Origin: Axinella damicornis
Lineage: Eukaryota > Porifera > Demospongiae > Axinellida > Axinellidae
Reading direction: 5' to 3'
Assembly: GCA_963931865.1 (NCBI GenBank)
Contig: OZ007516.1
Span: forward strand, 6,173,897-6,237,896
Length of the DNA: 64,000 nt
This document shows positions 22,901 to 32,350 of the stretch, in pieces. A model generated the notes under the pieces. That model saw nothing but the letters and a program-made list of their open reading frames with translations. It searched no databases and was not told the DNA's origin. Within the stretch, counting starts at the first letter, position 1. The number at the start of each line of letters is the position of its first letter. Position numbers and translations under genes: made by a program.

Positions 22901-25900
22901 GCATACACACACCCACTTGATCGGCTGTCCATATAAAAGCTGCCAAGGCACATCAGTTCAGCCTCCAACTGGCACCTGAGCAAAGACATCCCGTCCCACC
23001 CAGCAAGGTGACAGAGCAAGGGATTTGAAGAAGAAGTCTCGTAACTGAGGTTGTGTTGCCATTGGATGCTTGTCTTTGGTAGATCTAGCATGTATGCTGC
23101 AGTGGTTGAAACAATAGGGGGACCTCCAGGTATGGGCGGTTTCCAACCAATTCGGGCCGAACAAGGTCCAGATATGGGTCAGTGAGCCAGTGGCACAAGG
23201 GGAAGACAGCATTCTCCACCCTCCGGAAGAACTATATATCCACACAGGAAGTCTTTCCAGCCTTTGGTCTGGACCATTATAACCATGTCAAACCACAGGC
23301 ACGGTTCTCCTTCACTGGCATGTGTGAGGGGGGCATACTACATGTGTTACTCTTGACCTACATACAGTAACACCAAGACAACACACTCTGCAAGGTAAGT
23401 GTAGCTACACTGAATTCAGAGCCTGTGGGGAAACATGAGCAGCCTGCCCATGCAGCCTCAGCTCAAGTCGGCTGCTTTTGATAGTGCACACTCTCATTTG
23501 TGGTTGTGCCGCTGCATAGCAGCAAGTTTGTTCACACTCGCCCTGGCACTCTTGTTCACACTACTGCTGCTCACACTGATTGTGCTCAAGTTCAGCCCAC
23601 GCAATGAGTCTTTGTCCCCTCAACTGCTCTTCACCAACACTCTCTTGCTGTAAGTATCAGCGAAGATCAGCAGAGCAGATAGGGTAGGAAGTGCACAAGA
23701 GCACAATCACAAACGAACGTGAGCACTAGCAAATGCTTAGACAGAGGCTGGATAGTCTAGCTCATGTTCAAGCTCTGGATTCAGTACGTGTGTAGCTACA
23801 CTTACCTTGTTTCACGATTCTATGTGGGCAGGTATGAAGATGACGTCCCACCTGGTCCCAGAAATTGTCCGTGGATTTTCCAAAGCTTACATCAGACACT
23901 TAACTTGCAGAGAACATTCTCTTGAAGTGGCTGAAATTTGCTGTAGTGGCTTTCGGAACTCCTGTACTGTCCCCACATTTGGTCATTTTCAAGGGAACAG
24001 TATATAGCTATACTTCCAGATTTTCACCAACCAAGGTGCACCAACACAATGCATAGACACTATTAATAGTATCTTCAATGGGCTTTAATACAATGCAGAC
24101 TGCTTTCTCGCAGACTGAATAGTTTTGAAAACCAGGGAACAGGACGGGAGTGGGAACGGAAACGCCACTTGCATGCATAATGGATGGACGGGCTGTTGAC
24201 TCGGACTCGAGCAGCATGGGTGAACTTTCCACCACGAAGCAGCCGAGACTAGTTCAGTAAGTGACAATAAAGGGAGTTCGGCAAATATTTGCCTCCATGG
24301 ACGACAAACACAGCGAAGATAGATTACTTAGGGTAGACTAGGGCCAGGGCAGGCTTCCTCTTTTGAAGCCTGCCCTGGCCCTAAGGCCATAGTAACAAAA
24401 TTCATAGTTTCTGGTCATGAAATATTCCATGCGGGCGGGCGGCCCTTTTTAATTTAATATTCGTTACTTATTATAGGCGTCCTTTTCGCCGCCGTATCAC
24501 AATCCCCAGGCCGCTCGACCTTAAACTTGAGGTAAGTGCCAAAGGCAGCCACTTCTCCTAACTTCGCTGCCAGATTGCATGGCTGAAAGGGGCCCGATTG
24601 CCACAACTACGGAAAATGGCTGCTCTTTGTAGGTTTCAGGAAACTCGAAAGGGCGCTGCTGGTAGACGGAACTTCAATACTGCCATCGCGTATAACTCTA
24701 CAAGAGAGCAACATTCCTGCACCAGGCACCATGATTGCCCAGGGTAAAATACGCTTGAAACCAGCAGCAATACTAACCGAGACTAACATCACGAGCCACG
24801 CATGCACAACGACCTTTGAACTCTATTAATAAAAAAGTGGTAGTGTTCAACCCTGATTGTAATTGCCATCTAGGAACCGTGCCTGTGGTTTGATATGGTT
24901 ATCAAACCACAGGCATTCCCCCCCCATTCCAACTAGCAGCCCCCAAGCAAATGCGGGTGATCAATAAAATGTGGGGTTTACAGAAGGCTGTGGTGTTGCT
25001 AGCTTCCTGCAGCGATACTGTACCCAGGCCATGTCCCACCAAACGCCTCTATCCAACGGGTTTTGGGGGTGCTCGCGGTTGGATGTCGTGATATTAAGCC
25101 AAATGGTGCACTTACTTAAATTTACCACATCCAAATGGAGAAGTACCATCGGCTAAAGGCCTAGCAAGAACACTGGCATTGTGTAACAACGTGCTAGCAT
25201 TGTCAGCTTACAATATCGGATCGGTTTTCGGTACCAGCAGATATCTGTTGGTATAATATATATCAGATTATCGGAATATCGGTAAAGACTCTGACCATAT
25301 CGGTGCATCACTAATGAGCACATGGTATCCCATAACTTTAATGGCACTGCACCACATTATTACCCCATGTGCATGTAAGCAGCAGGGGTACAGTGATCGG
25401 TTTGTCTGTCAGTCTAGTGTCTACATAACTCACAGACCAGAGATCCACTCGAGAGGCTGAGAAAAGTTGCGTGAAAGTCGACAATTATACAACTTGGCCA
25501 CACCCTGTTTCCAACATTACTGCCACTACTTTATGCGCATGTAGCCTCGTATCCATCCCCACACGCTGAATGCGGAAGAGGGCCTGGTGACACTTGGAAT
25601 TTCCCCCCCCCCCCCCCCCCCCCCCCCCCTCATCGATTACATTCCTTACTTGGAATTCACATGGCAGGTAACTGTGGGTAATGGCTGGCTAAGTAGAAAG
25701 TCCTTGCCAAGGAGCGACCAGAGGTGAGTCTTGAAGGCTAGAACAGCGGTTTTAGCAAACGGCTACACTTTTTGCGTGAAAAGTGTAGCCATTTGCTAAA
25801 ACCCCTACAGCCATTTGCTAAAGAATGTAATTACTATGCAGTAATTGGCAATGGACGAACGTGGTTTGCCTACCCAAATCAAGACTGCTGACATCAGCAC

Positions 25901-28900
25901 ATACGGGAATTTGGCCAAGTGTCACTTGGCCCGGACGAACGTGGTTTGCCTACCCAAATCAAGACTGCTGACATCAGCACATACGGGAATTTGGCCAAGT
26001 GTCACTTGGCCCACTTCTGTGTTCCGCGTGTGGGCCAGGGTACGAGGCTAAAGTGCATGCATGCTGTATTAAATCAGTAGGCGCTAGCTAGCTATCTCAT
26101 CGTGCATGCTGTATTGATAATCGGTAGTAGGCCATTAGCGCATGGGGGACATGCTCTGCTGAGCACCTCTAGTTGATGATCTGACTGGTCCAGCAGCATG
26201 GCTTTACACATACCCTCCCCTCCCCCCATGTGGGTGCTAAACATCTACTCTATGACACTGCTCTTGTGCATAATTATATCTTTAGTGCAATGTAGACTGA
26301 TCACTACTAGGGAGGATAAGCATACCCGCAAGCATAGTGAAGTGGAGTCCACCCATAACAATCAGTGGACTGAGGGTCACAGTTGAATTCGTCAAGCAAA
26401 ACTCTCACCACTGCCAGTTGACCCCACCTGCATGAGAACAAGAACACATCATAGGTCTGCAGCTGGAGAGTGCTCAGTGGACAGCGAGACAGTCCTGTGG
26501 TGGCTTTTCTGTCACTTTCTTTTGGCCAGCTCCAAACCAGGAGACTAAAGCGACTGTCAAACCATCTGCGAAGAGGAAAAGGCGGAAGAGAAGAAGACCT
26601 AAGCCTGTCAGACCCAAGAAACTGTTCACTGACTCTGTTAATGGACATGCTAGCTCGTCAATCAGCGGTAAGCAGTCGGTGCGTACTCCATTTATTGCCC
26701 ATCATCTCAGTGCGAACAGTCAAAAGTCAGCCCACCCTCCTGCTCCTGATTCCAACGTAGATATCAATCAGCGTGAAGACAGCTCACTGGATCCAACACA
26801 GTGTGAGAATCCTGCTGAATATGATCAGTCCCTTGACTCAAGTGTTGCAGTCAGTGAAGCCTCAAGTCACCTAGATCTAACAAACTGTGACTCTGTGGCC
26901 TATGAAATGAAAGATGGTGTGCCTGGTATGAAGTTTATTACAGTGGATGGTAGTGATGGCTGGACCCCTGTGAGGAAGAGGCGATGCCGACCAAAGTCCA
27001 AAATGCGTGCTTCATCTGACTCAGAAGGCAGCAGCAGTGACGTTGATGTGTCGTGTTCTAGACTGGTCGAGTACAGTGTGCGTGATGGTGTTCCTGGTTT
27101 GACAGTCTTCCGCAGGAATGCAACATGGACTCCTGTTGAGCCAAGTCCTGTGGCTTCAAGACTGAGAACTAAATCTAGATTTAAATACCCCAATTGAGTG
27201 ACAAATTTAAATTAGTTACTGGGTACACTTGAGATTAGCCTGACGCTATTTGTGTGTCCATGCTGTAATGCAGAATTGTTATAGAAAAAAAAAAAAAAAA
27301 AAAAAAAAAATAGGTGATCACCACTGCAACAGTACATTCCACTTTGACCTACACAACATGATAGCATGTTCAGGTGTGTACATGTAGCGAGATACCCCCG
27401 GTACCACATGCTGTACGAATAAACACAAACACTGAAATGGTGGTGGTCTAGTGTACTTGAACAGGTCCTCAGTAACACCATGGTATAGAAGAATAACAAA
27501 GCTCGGGCAAGGGAAAGAGAAATTAGAACAAATTAAGGTGCCCTAACTGTACATGCTAATTTAGGCACTCACTAATCGGCAGCCTCATACATGCTCTGCA
27601 TCCATGGCTTCACTTCATTGGAAGGTGGCAGAACAGACGATGTCACAGCAGCAGTAACACGTCTGTCTGAGTGTGTAATCACTAAACAGAAAGTGTCAAA
27701 GGCCACTACCACAGGTCAAGCGTATCTGAAGCATACACACACCCACTTGATTGGCTGTCCATATAAAAGCTGCCAAGGCACATCAGTTCAGCCTCCAACT
27801 GGCAACTGAGCAAAGACATCCCACCCACCCAGCAAGGTGACAGAGCAAGGGATTCAAAGAAGAAGTCTCGTAACTGAGGTTGTGTTGCCATTGGATGCTT
27901 GTCTTTGGTGGATCTAGCATGTATGCTGCAGTGGTTGAAACAATAGGGGGACCTCCAGGTATGGAAGGTTTCCAACCAATTCGGGCCGAACAAGGTCCAG
28001 ATATGGGTCAGTGAGCCAGTGGCACGAGGTGAAAACAGCATTCTCCACCCTCCGGAAGAACTATATATCCACACAGGAAGTCTTTCCAGCCTTTGGCCTG
28101 GACCATTATAACCATGTCAAACCACAGGCACGGTTCTCCTTCACTGGCATGTGTGAGGGGGGCATACTGCATGTGTTACTCTTGAACTACATACAGTAAC
28201 ACCAAGACAACACGCTCTGCAAGGTAAGTGTAGCTACACTGAATTCAGAGCTTGTGGGGAAACATGAGCAGCCTGCCCATGCAGCCTCAGCCCAAGTCGG
28301 CTGCTTTTTGGTAGTGCACACTCTCATTTGTGGTTGTGCCACTGCATAGCAGCAAGTTTGCTCACACTCGCCCTGGCACTCTTGTTCACACTACTGTTGC
28401 TCACACTGATTGTGCTCAAGTTCAGCCCACGCAATGAGTCTTTGTCCCCTCAACTGCTCTTCACCAACACTCTCTTGCTGCAAGTATCAGCGAAGATCAG
28501 CAGAGCAGATAGGGTAGGAAGTGCACAAGAGCACAATCACAAACGAACGTGAGCACTAGCAAAATGCTTAGACAGAGGCTGGATAGTCTAGCTCATGTTC
28601 AAGCTCTGGATTCAGTATGTGTGTAGCTACACTTACCTTGTTTCACGATTCTATGTGGGCAAGTATGAAGATGACGTCCCACCTGGTCCCAGAAATTGTC
28701 CGTGGATTTTCCAAAGCTTACATCAGACACTTAACTTGCAGAGAACATTCTCTTGAAGTGGCTGAAATTTGCTGTAGTGGCTTTTGGAACTCCTGTACTG
28801 TCCCCACATTTGGTCATTTTCAAGGGAACAGTATATAGCTATACTTCCAGATTTTCACCAACCAAGGTGCACCAACACAATGCATAGACACTATTGATAG

Positions 28901-31018
28901 TATCTTCCATGGGCTTTAATACAATGCAGACCGCCTTCTCGCAGACTGAATAGTTTTGAAAACCAGGGAACAGGACGGGAGTGGGAACGGAAACGCCACT
29001 TGCATGCATGATGGATGGACGGGCTGTTGACTCGGACTCGAGCAGCATGGGTGAACTTTCCACCACGAAGCAGCCGAGACTAGGTCAGTAAGTGACAATA
29101 AAGAATGTTTCTACAGATCGATGTGCATGGATCATACTGATCGGGAGTTTGGCAAATATTTGCCTCCACGGACAACAAACACAGCGAAGATAGATTACTT
29201 AGGGTAGACTAGGGCCAGGGCAGGCTTCCATTCCTCTTTTGAAGCCTGTCCTGGCCCTAAGGCCATAGTAACAAAATTCATAGTTTCTGGTCATGAAATA
29301 TTCCATGCGGGCGGGCGGCCCTTCTTAATTTAATATTCGTTACTTATTATAGGCGTCCTTTTCGCCGCCGTATCACAATCCCCAGGCCGCTCGACCATAA
29401 ACTTCAGTTAAGTGCCAAAGGCAGCCACTTCTCCTAACTTCGCTGCCAGATTGCATGGCTGAAAGGGGCCCGATTGCTTACTTGCCACAACTACGGAAAA
29501 TGGCTGCTCTTTGTAGGTTTCAGGAAACTCGAAAGGGTGCTGCTGGTAGACGGAACTTCAATACTGCCATCGTGTATAACTCTACAAGAGAGCAACATTC
29601 CTGCACCAGGCACCATGATTGCCCAGGGTAAAATACGCTTGAAACCAGCAGCAATACTAACCGAGACTCACATCACGAGCCACGCATGCACAACGACCTT
29701 TGAACTCTATTAATAAAAAAGCTCCAAGCGGTGGTCTTTTTAATTGCGGGCGGTGACCAGAAACTAGGAATTTTGTTACTATGGCCTAATCTACCCTAGT
29801 ATTGTATCTTCACTGCGTTTGGTGTCCGTGATTTTATTGGAGGCACTCCCGATCAGAATGGTACTCCATCTGTAGAAACATTCTTGTTCCCATTTCCATT
29901 CCCTGCTTTTCCAGTTGCCCGAGAATTTGGTACTATTCTGCTAACCTAGCATAGGTGGTCCTACTACTACTCTCAACTTTTGATCATGGGCATGCAGACC
30001 TGAAACATCATTTCCGGACATCTAAAGCCCCTGACAACTCGCACTCGCAATTGGGCTCAGACCACTGCATGCATGCAAGCTGTCTGGGTTTAAGCAATGC
30101 TGCTCTAAGGTGGTTTAGCTCACACACTTTTTGTTTCGAATGAAGCACAGATAGGTCAAAGTTCAGGTGGCTGATAATCAAAAATTCACTGTATGACCTC
30201 ATCATCTTTCGAACGCTATTGCGGGGCCAAAGGTCAGTCCGGTCGTCCAGTCCGGTGATTACACACTACCGTTCAACAACTACACCTAGTCTCGGAAACA
30301 AATCCTTCGCACAGGGAGCAAGGAAGGATCTGGGCATGTGCTTACATTTGAGTTGTCCACAGAACAGAATGTTGACCTGAGAATTGTTGATTGCGATATT
30401 AAAGTCGGACCTTTCTACAGGCTTTGTATGCCACCAGCAACCAGATACGCAAATCGCTGTGCTATGCCATGCTACCTCCGAGTGTTTGAGTAAAGTTGAA
30501 GAGAGCAACGAACAGATTGATTGCGGGTATCGCCATTGATCACTAATTGACCACAAGTATAATCCGTCATGACAACTCGAATGCAGGCACGCGTCCAAAC
30601 TATGCCATGGTAATACGGACCAGCCAACTTTTTCTTTTTCTGCGAGCAGAGGGTGAAATATACAGCTACGTACAATAATTATGTAGCCTGCAAGACGAGC
30701 ACCCTCCCACTCAGGTCCACAGAACTAGGACGGTACACACCCACTTACATGCAGTACTAACATTGACAACTCATACCTGCAAGCCGTGTGCAGCGGAGTA
30801 CAATTCCCCTGGTACCAGGATCCTTTCCTTTCAGGATCGCAGTGGTATTTCTGGATGAGAGACCTCACCAATTGCACGTTACCGCTTTCACACGCATAGT
30901 GAAGCGGTGTCAAACCGTCTCCATCCTTTAGCGTCCGCGGGTTGATTTTCTCCAAAGACAAAATCCGGACAGCGGCATCGAAATCCCCTCTCTTGCAAAC
31001 ACTCAGAAAGTCGGCCAT
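13631..31018 (-). CDS. ankyrin-repeat protein gene with serial single-repeat exons (3' end unknown)
   Basis: Minus-strand gene. Exon 1 (31018-30777) starts with ATG. Later exon copies lie at 26427-26326, 22428-22327, 18858-18757, 17953-17852 and 13732-13631, with a damaged one at about 15670-15572. Each later exon is exactly 102 nt, preceded by TTCTCATGCAG and followed by GTATG. Each splits an Arg-type codon as AG|G (phase 2 at both ends), so any number can be joined or skipped without changing frame. Each encodes one 34-residue ankyrin repeat with the helix segment QLAVVRVL and the signature WTPLHYAC. Such repeats bind protein partners; the actual partner and location in the cell cannot be told. 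No signal peptide or membrane segment is seen. A terminal exon was not found, so what follows the repeats is unknown. Intron sequence around the exons is itself duplicated, which shows how the exons multiplied. Confidence 0.75.
14208..14539. mobile_element. inverted-repeat element with CAGGGCCGTAGG ends
   Basis: CAGGGCCGTAGGAAGCAAAT at the left and its near reverse complement GGCTCCTACGGCCCTGTG at the right define about 330 bp. hAT-type elements often have CAG...-type ends, but an 8-bp target duplication is not clear here. The related sequence at 12710-12740 (TTTTGACTGCTGTGTTGCTA) may be an empty site. Confidence 0.5.
14545..14740. repeat. fragment of repeat R
   Basis: Reverse-complement match to about 33140-33320 and the equivalent 39690-39870 (GGCTCCACCTCTTTGTGACC, AACTTCATGCTTCGAGATGA). 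Non-coding. Confidence 0.65.
14941..15351. mobile_element. TA-flanked MITE nested in repeat R
   Basis: Ends TACCGTAGTGTCC and GGACACTACGGTA are perfect inverted repeats, extended with mismatches through TAATACGCCCCC. It splits repeat R: AAACGAACACA lies before it and TGCGATAGCACCTG after it, as in the uninterrupted copy at 13427-13455. TA duplication fits Tc1/mariner-type insertion. Non-coding. Confidence 0.8.
15572..15670 (-). pseudogene. damaged ankyrin exon
   Basis: It reads CQLAVV-type ankyrin sequence ending TDKYGETPLHHAC with an intact GTATGC donor. The 5' edge is lost: where other copies have TTCTCATGCAG|GTATGGTCAAC this one has TGCATGCGCTAATGTCAAC, with no AG acceptor. Homology stops at about 15670, so an upstream rearrangement removed the acceptor. 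Because the exon is 102 nt with phase 2 on both sides, skipping it would leave the gene in frame. Confidence 0.75.
15674..16189. other. no feature recognised
   Basis: Intronic sequence between a damaged ankyrin exon and a retroelement fragment. It contains a short imperfect inverted repeat (AGTCTCGAGACCAGCAG at about 15788 and CTGGTCTCAAGACT at about 15832). No coding domain is seen. Confidence 0.4.
16290..17583 (+). pseudogene. tyrosine recombinase of a Ngaro/DIRS-like retroelement, interrupted
   Basis: The plus strand encodes the N-terminal SAM-like region (LCGYVVFLAKEGLKRTSIKC, LSAVRYMEI) at 16350-16470 and SLKSLKTDPFQRGV with CPVATLLAYFAVR at 16740-16860. A 40-nt poly(G) run (16860-16899) then shifts frame. 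PLFCLMSGLPLPHPEFVSRV continues at about 16918-16978. About 390 bp of foreign sequence follows. Then GYPASDYAGHSFRAGVAST (HSFR at 17416-17427) and MGRWESAAYM at 17490-17515. The position that carries the nucleophile Tyr in relatives (AYxxYI) reads Pro here, so the enzyme would be dead even without the breaks. No RT is recognised next to it. It lies within an intron of the ankyrin gene on the opposite strand. Confidence 0.8.
17852..17953 (-). CDS. ankyrin exon, copy 5
   Basis: 102 nt, intact splice sites, phase 2-2. Encodes YCQLEVVRVLIEEYKVNPEC and a diverged signature GITPIHRAC in place of GWTPLHYAC, the most diverged of the intact copies. Confidence 0.75.
18017..18124. mobile_element. TAGYCTC foldback element, 108 bp
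   Basis: Begins TAGCCTCGTTCCCAGTCCC and ends GGGACTGGGAATGGGCTA. A second internal inverted copy (GTGGGACTGGGAACGAG) lies inside. Flanking 9-mers ACTTGTTTG and CTTTGCTTG match at 6 of 9, an old target duplication. It lies 63 bp upstream of ankyrin exon copy 5 in the intron. Confidence 0.7.
18215..18660. repeat. duplicated intron block B, copy 3
   Basis: Matches 11060-11530 and 12925-13290 in the same orientation. No exon is recognised in it. Confidence 0.7.
18757..18858 (-). CDS. ankyrin exon, copy 4
   Basis: 102 nt with intact acceptor (CATGCAG|GGAG) and donor (TGCTG|GTATGC). Encodes EGQLAVVRVLIEEYKVNPEC then GWTPLHYAC. The last split codon starts TG rather than AG, so the joint residue would be Trp instead of Arg. 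Confidence 0.8.
18972..19770. repeat. duplicated intron block A, copy 2
   Basis: Second copy of 10399-11060, interrupted by the hairpin at 19042-19153. Part of it (19384-19475) reappears inverted at 11551-11650. No exon is recognised. Confidence 0.75.
19042..19153. mobile_element. TAGYCTC foldback hairpin, 112 bp
   Basis: Near-perfect palindrome from TAGTCTCTGCCCCAGACCC to GGGTCTGGGGCAGAGACTA with a loop near 19095. Flanks CTACTACTTTA and CCACTACTTTA match at 10 of 11. The paralogous intron at 10464-10483 (CAACCACTACT...CACTTTAC) lacks it, which gives an empty site. Confidence 0.85.
20024..20310 (+). mobile_element. tRNA-Ser(GCU)-derived SINE
   Basis: The head holds a pol III A box (TGGCCTAGCGGTTAAAGC) and B box (GGTTCGAATCC) at normal tRNA spacing, with the anticodon-loop sequence GACTGCTAATC typical of tRNA-Ser(GCU). 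The acceptor stem no longer pairs well, so it is not a working tRNA gene. A tRNA-unrelated body follows, with CCTTCGGAGGGGATG and GCCGTTGGTCCCGGGG, then an A-rich tail ATAAATAAAATAA near 20296-20308. Such elements are transcribed by pol III and mobilised by a LINE. Confidence 0.8.
20514..20795 (+). pseudogene. internally deleted DIRS/Ngaro-like retroelement fragment
   Basis: LMTLLTQWQAKKFCLKKDLL resembles the connection region after the reverse transcriptase. It is joined directly to the end of the recombinase: GHSFCIGVATTASQCGIQDS in one frame, then LGRWESSAYTRYIRTTPDVL in another. The HxxR motif reads HSFC, so the second catalytic Arg is lost; the nucleophile Tyr (YIRT) is present. One frameshift lies near 20690. 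RT-side and recombinase-side fused within 100 bp implies a large internal deletion. Confidence 0.75.
21622..22047. mobile_element. TAGYCTC MITE, 426 bp
   Basis: Starts TAGCCTCGTATCCATCCCC and ends GGGCCAGGGTACGAGGCTA. Subterminal inverted segments include GTGACACTTGG with CCAAGTGTCAC. Flanking 9-mers ATGCGCATG and AAGTGCATG match at 7 of 9. Interior contains a poly(C) run. It is the same subfamily as 32351-32750. Confidence 0.8.
22327..22428 (-). CDS. ankyrin exon, copy 3
   Basis: 102 nt with intact CATGCAG|G acceptor and TTGCAG|GTATGC donor, phase 2-2. Encodes DGQLAVVRVLLDEFNCDPQS and then YGWTPLHYAC. It lies in unit 1 of the 4-kb duplication; its twin is 26326-26427. Confidence 0.8.
25552..26050. 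mobile_element. TAGYCTC MITE, unit-2 copy, 499 bp
   Basis: Duplicate of the element at 21622-22047, made with the segmental duplication and not by a new insertion. It is longer because of the 80-bp internal tandem duplication and a longer C run (25603-25629). Confidence 0.8.
26326..26427 (-). CDS. ankyrin exon, copy 2
   Basis: 102 nt, encoding WGQLAVVRVLLDEFNCDPQS and YGWTPLHYAC. The donor reads TTGCGG|GTATGC where the twin has TTGCAG|GTATGC, changing the joint residue from Arg to Gly and weakening the donor match. Only 29 nt of native intron precede the acceptor, because a retroinsertion begins at 26457. Confidence 0.75.
26457..27310 (+). mobile_element. 5'-truncated, polyadenylated retrocopy
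   Basis: Present in unit 2 and absent from unit 1, where ATCATAGGTGATCACC is continuous (about 22449-22464). The insert is open from its first base to TGA at 27195-27197, about 246 codons. An 88-nt 3' tail and a 26-nt A run (27285-27310) follow. TAGGT repeats on both sides. The protein has a basic stretch (KRKRRKRRRPKPVRPKK), an acidic Ser-rich segment, and two related motifs, DGVPGMKF...WTPV and DGVPGLTV...WTPV. I do not recognise the family. It is either the 3' end of a LINE-type element or a processed host mRNA. It lies antisense in intron 1 of the ankyrin gene. Confidence 0.8.
29721..30776. other. ankyrin gene intron, no feature recognised
   Basis: Unique sequence between the 4.9-kb unit and exon 1. 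The small frames seen here have no recognised domain. Confidence 0.4.
30777..31018 (-). CDS. ankyrin gene exon 1 (start codon)
   Basis: ATG at 31018-31016, 80 codons plus 2 nt, ending GGCTTGCAG|GTATGA. It encodes MADFLSVCKRGDFDAAVRIL, then DGLTPLHYACESGNVQLVRS, then a variant repeat with a WYQG insertion and CTPLHTAC. The phase-2 end matches the phase of all later exon copies, which supports one gene. The N terminus has no signal peptide. The start is chosen because it is the first ATG and immediately opens an ankyrin-like helix; an in-frame stop lies just upstream (TAA/TGA-rich sequence). Confidence 0.8.
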
Positions 31019-32046
31019 TATTCAACCAGGGGAAAACAGACACGCCCATGCATATCGGGGTTCCAAATAAATCCAAAGCATTTTACTCGGGGGGTTCCAA
31101 ATCTCTAGGGGAAACAGACACGTCCCCATGCATATCATATCGGGGCCAAGGGGGGGTCCAAAATCCCAGGGTATTTTACTCTGGGGTTCCAATTTCTCTA
31201 TAGTAATTGGTCGGCACCTTTCAACCTCCCACGCAACATAATTTGTTTATTATATGCATGCTGCTTGCAGCAACACAGTTGTGACAAACTTAACCTTATA
31301 TACCATTGATCATGTGGAGAAGAGTTGAACACATGTACAACTGAAACTAGCTACCTAGCTGGCTACAGCTATAGTTTGTTGTGTGACTGCCACGTACATG
31401 GGAATGAGGCTATGTAGCCCAATTTTTCCTGCCTATATTATGCCATGATCTTCAGGGAAGTGATTGCTTGGAACATTATAATTATGTCAATATAACAGGA
31501 TGGATTAATATTATTGCAGTGTGTCCATCCTGTTATTGACCAGACTCATGAATCATGCATGCAGTACATGTTTGGGGGGTTGGTGATCAAATTGCTGGTT
31601 TGGTCATATACCCACCATGCAGCATAGTGCACATTCTCCTCCCCCGGCCCCCACCCCCCCGAAATGTATATATTTATTTTTCAGGAGGAGAGGGGGGTCT
31701 ATAGCTAGGATGTACCATGGCCCCTCAGATCCTCCTCTTATGAAATATTTAGTGGGAGATGAATCACTTGCCAAAATGTCACCATGTGAGTTTGATCGCT
31801 GGTGGCCGGCCCAATATGCCGGTCTTGTCCATGTACTGGCATTTCAGCACATTCACATTCTAAAGAACATACAATGTCATGCTTACAGCTCTGTCCAGAA
31901 GAATGGCGGTTGTACAAACTGTATAAACAAAATTAATCTGAATGGAATAGGTCTGTGAACAATGATATAAATAATGTGTTGATTTACTGGCTGGCAAATG
32001 AGTCCAATCACTGGTCTGCCACTGTGGTGTGTGTGTGTGTGTGTGT
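31019..32046. other. upstream region of the ankyrin gene, no gene recognised
   Basis: Presumed promoter side. It contains a 60-70 bp imperfect direct repeat (GGGGAAAACAGACACGCCCA near 31031 and GGGGAAACAGACACGTCCCC near 31108). No TATA box could be assigned with confidence. Confidence 0.4.
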
Positions 32047-32062
32047 GGGGGGGGGGGGGGGT

Positions 32063-32095
<33 letters not shown>

Positions 32096-32205
32096 GAGAG
32101 GATCAGTTACTGTCAGTAGTTACTCATGACACACGTGATGTCTGTTACTCTCGTACAGAGAAGTTGACCTACTTGACTTAGCTTCCCACTACACCTCACC
32201 CCCCC

Positions 32206-32246
<41 letters not shown>
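32047..32246. repeat. opposed poly(G) and poly(C) tracts
   Basis: (GT)n leads into G runs at 32047-32061 and 32063-32094 (32 nt). About 110 bp on, a 40-nt C run occupies 32207-32246. The two could pair as a G:C hairpin with a ~110-nt loop, or form quadruplex and i-motif structures. Confidence 0.85.
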
Positions 32247-32248
<2 letters not shown>

Positions 32249-32350
32249 ACCCTCCACCCAAAAGCTAAAAGTGATTTACTTTTCAGAGTCAGCATCTACA
32301 TTCTGACACAAGTAGCCTGAAGCTACACATGGAGGGTTGTGGAGGTGTGA

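Larger units (their letters stand above)
20834..24836. repeat. tandem segmental duplication, unit 1 (4.0 kb)
   Basis: Starts GTGGTAGTGTTCAACCCTGA and ends CTCTATTAATAAAAAA, where the next unit begins with the same start. It carries one ankyrin exon (22327-22428), one foldback element (21622-22047) and an inverted repeat at about 24337-24384. The duplicated frames around 22.9-23.7 kb show no recognised domain. C runs lie at 20913-20933 and 21682-21704. Confidence 0.9.
24837..29720. repeat. tandem segmental duplication, unit 2 (4.9 kb)
   Basis: Collinear with unit 1 and very similar along its length. The larger size is mostly the 854-bp polyadenylated insertion at 26457-27310, plus an 80-bp internal tandem duplication (25853-25932 and 25933-26012). 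Near its start it has a hairpin (GCCTGTGGTTTGATA with TATCAAACCACAGGC, about 24880-24915) that unit 1 lacks. Confidence 0.9.

Noticed and set aside
22876..28074. Duplicated frames at 22876-23245 and 27706-28074 as a gene pair
   Set aside because: They are conserved only because the whole 4-kb unit is a recent duplicate; the two differ by frame-changing indels and show no domain.
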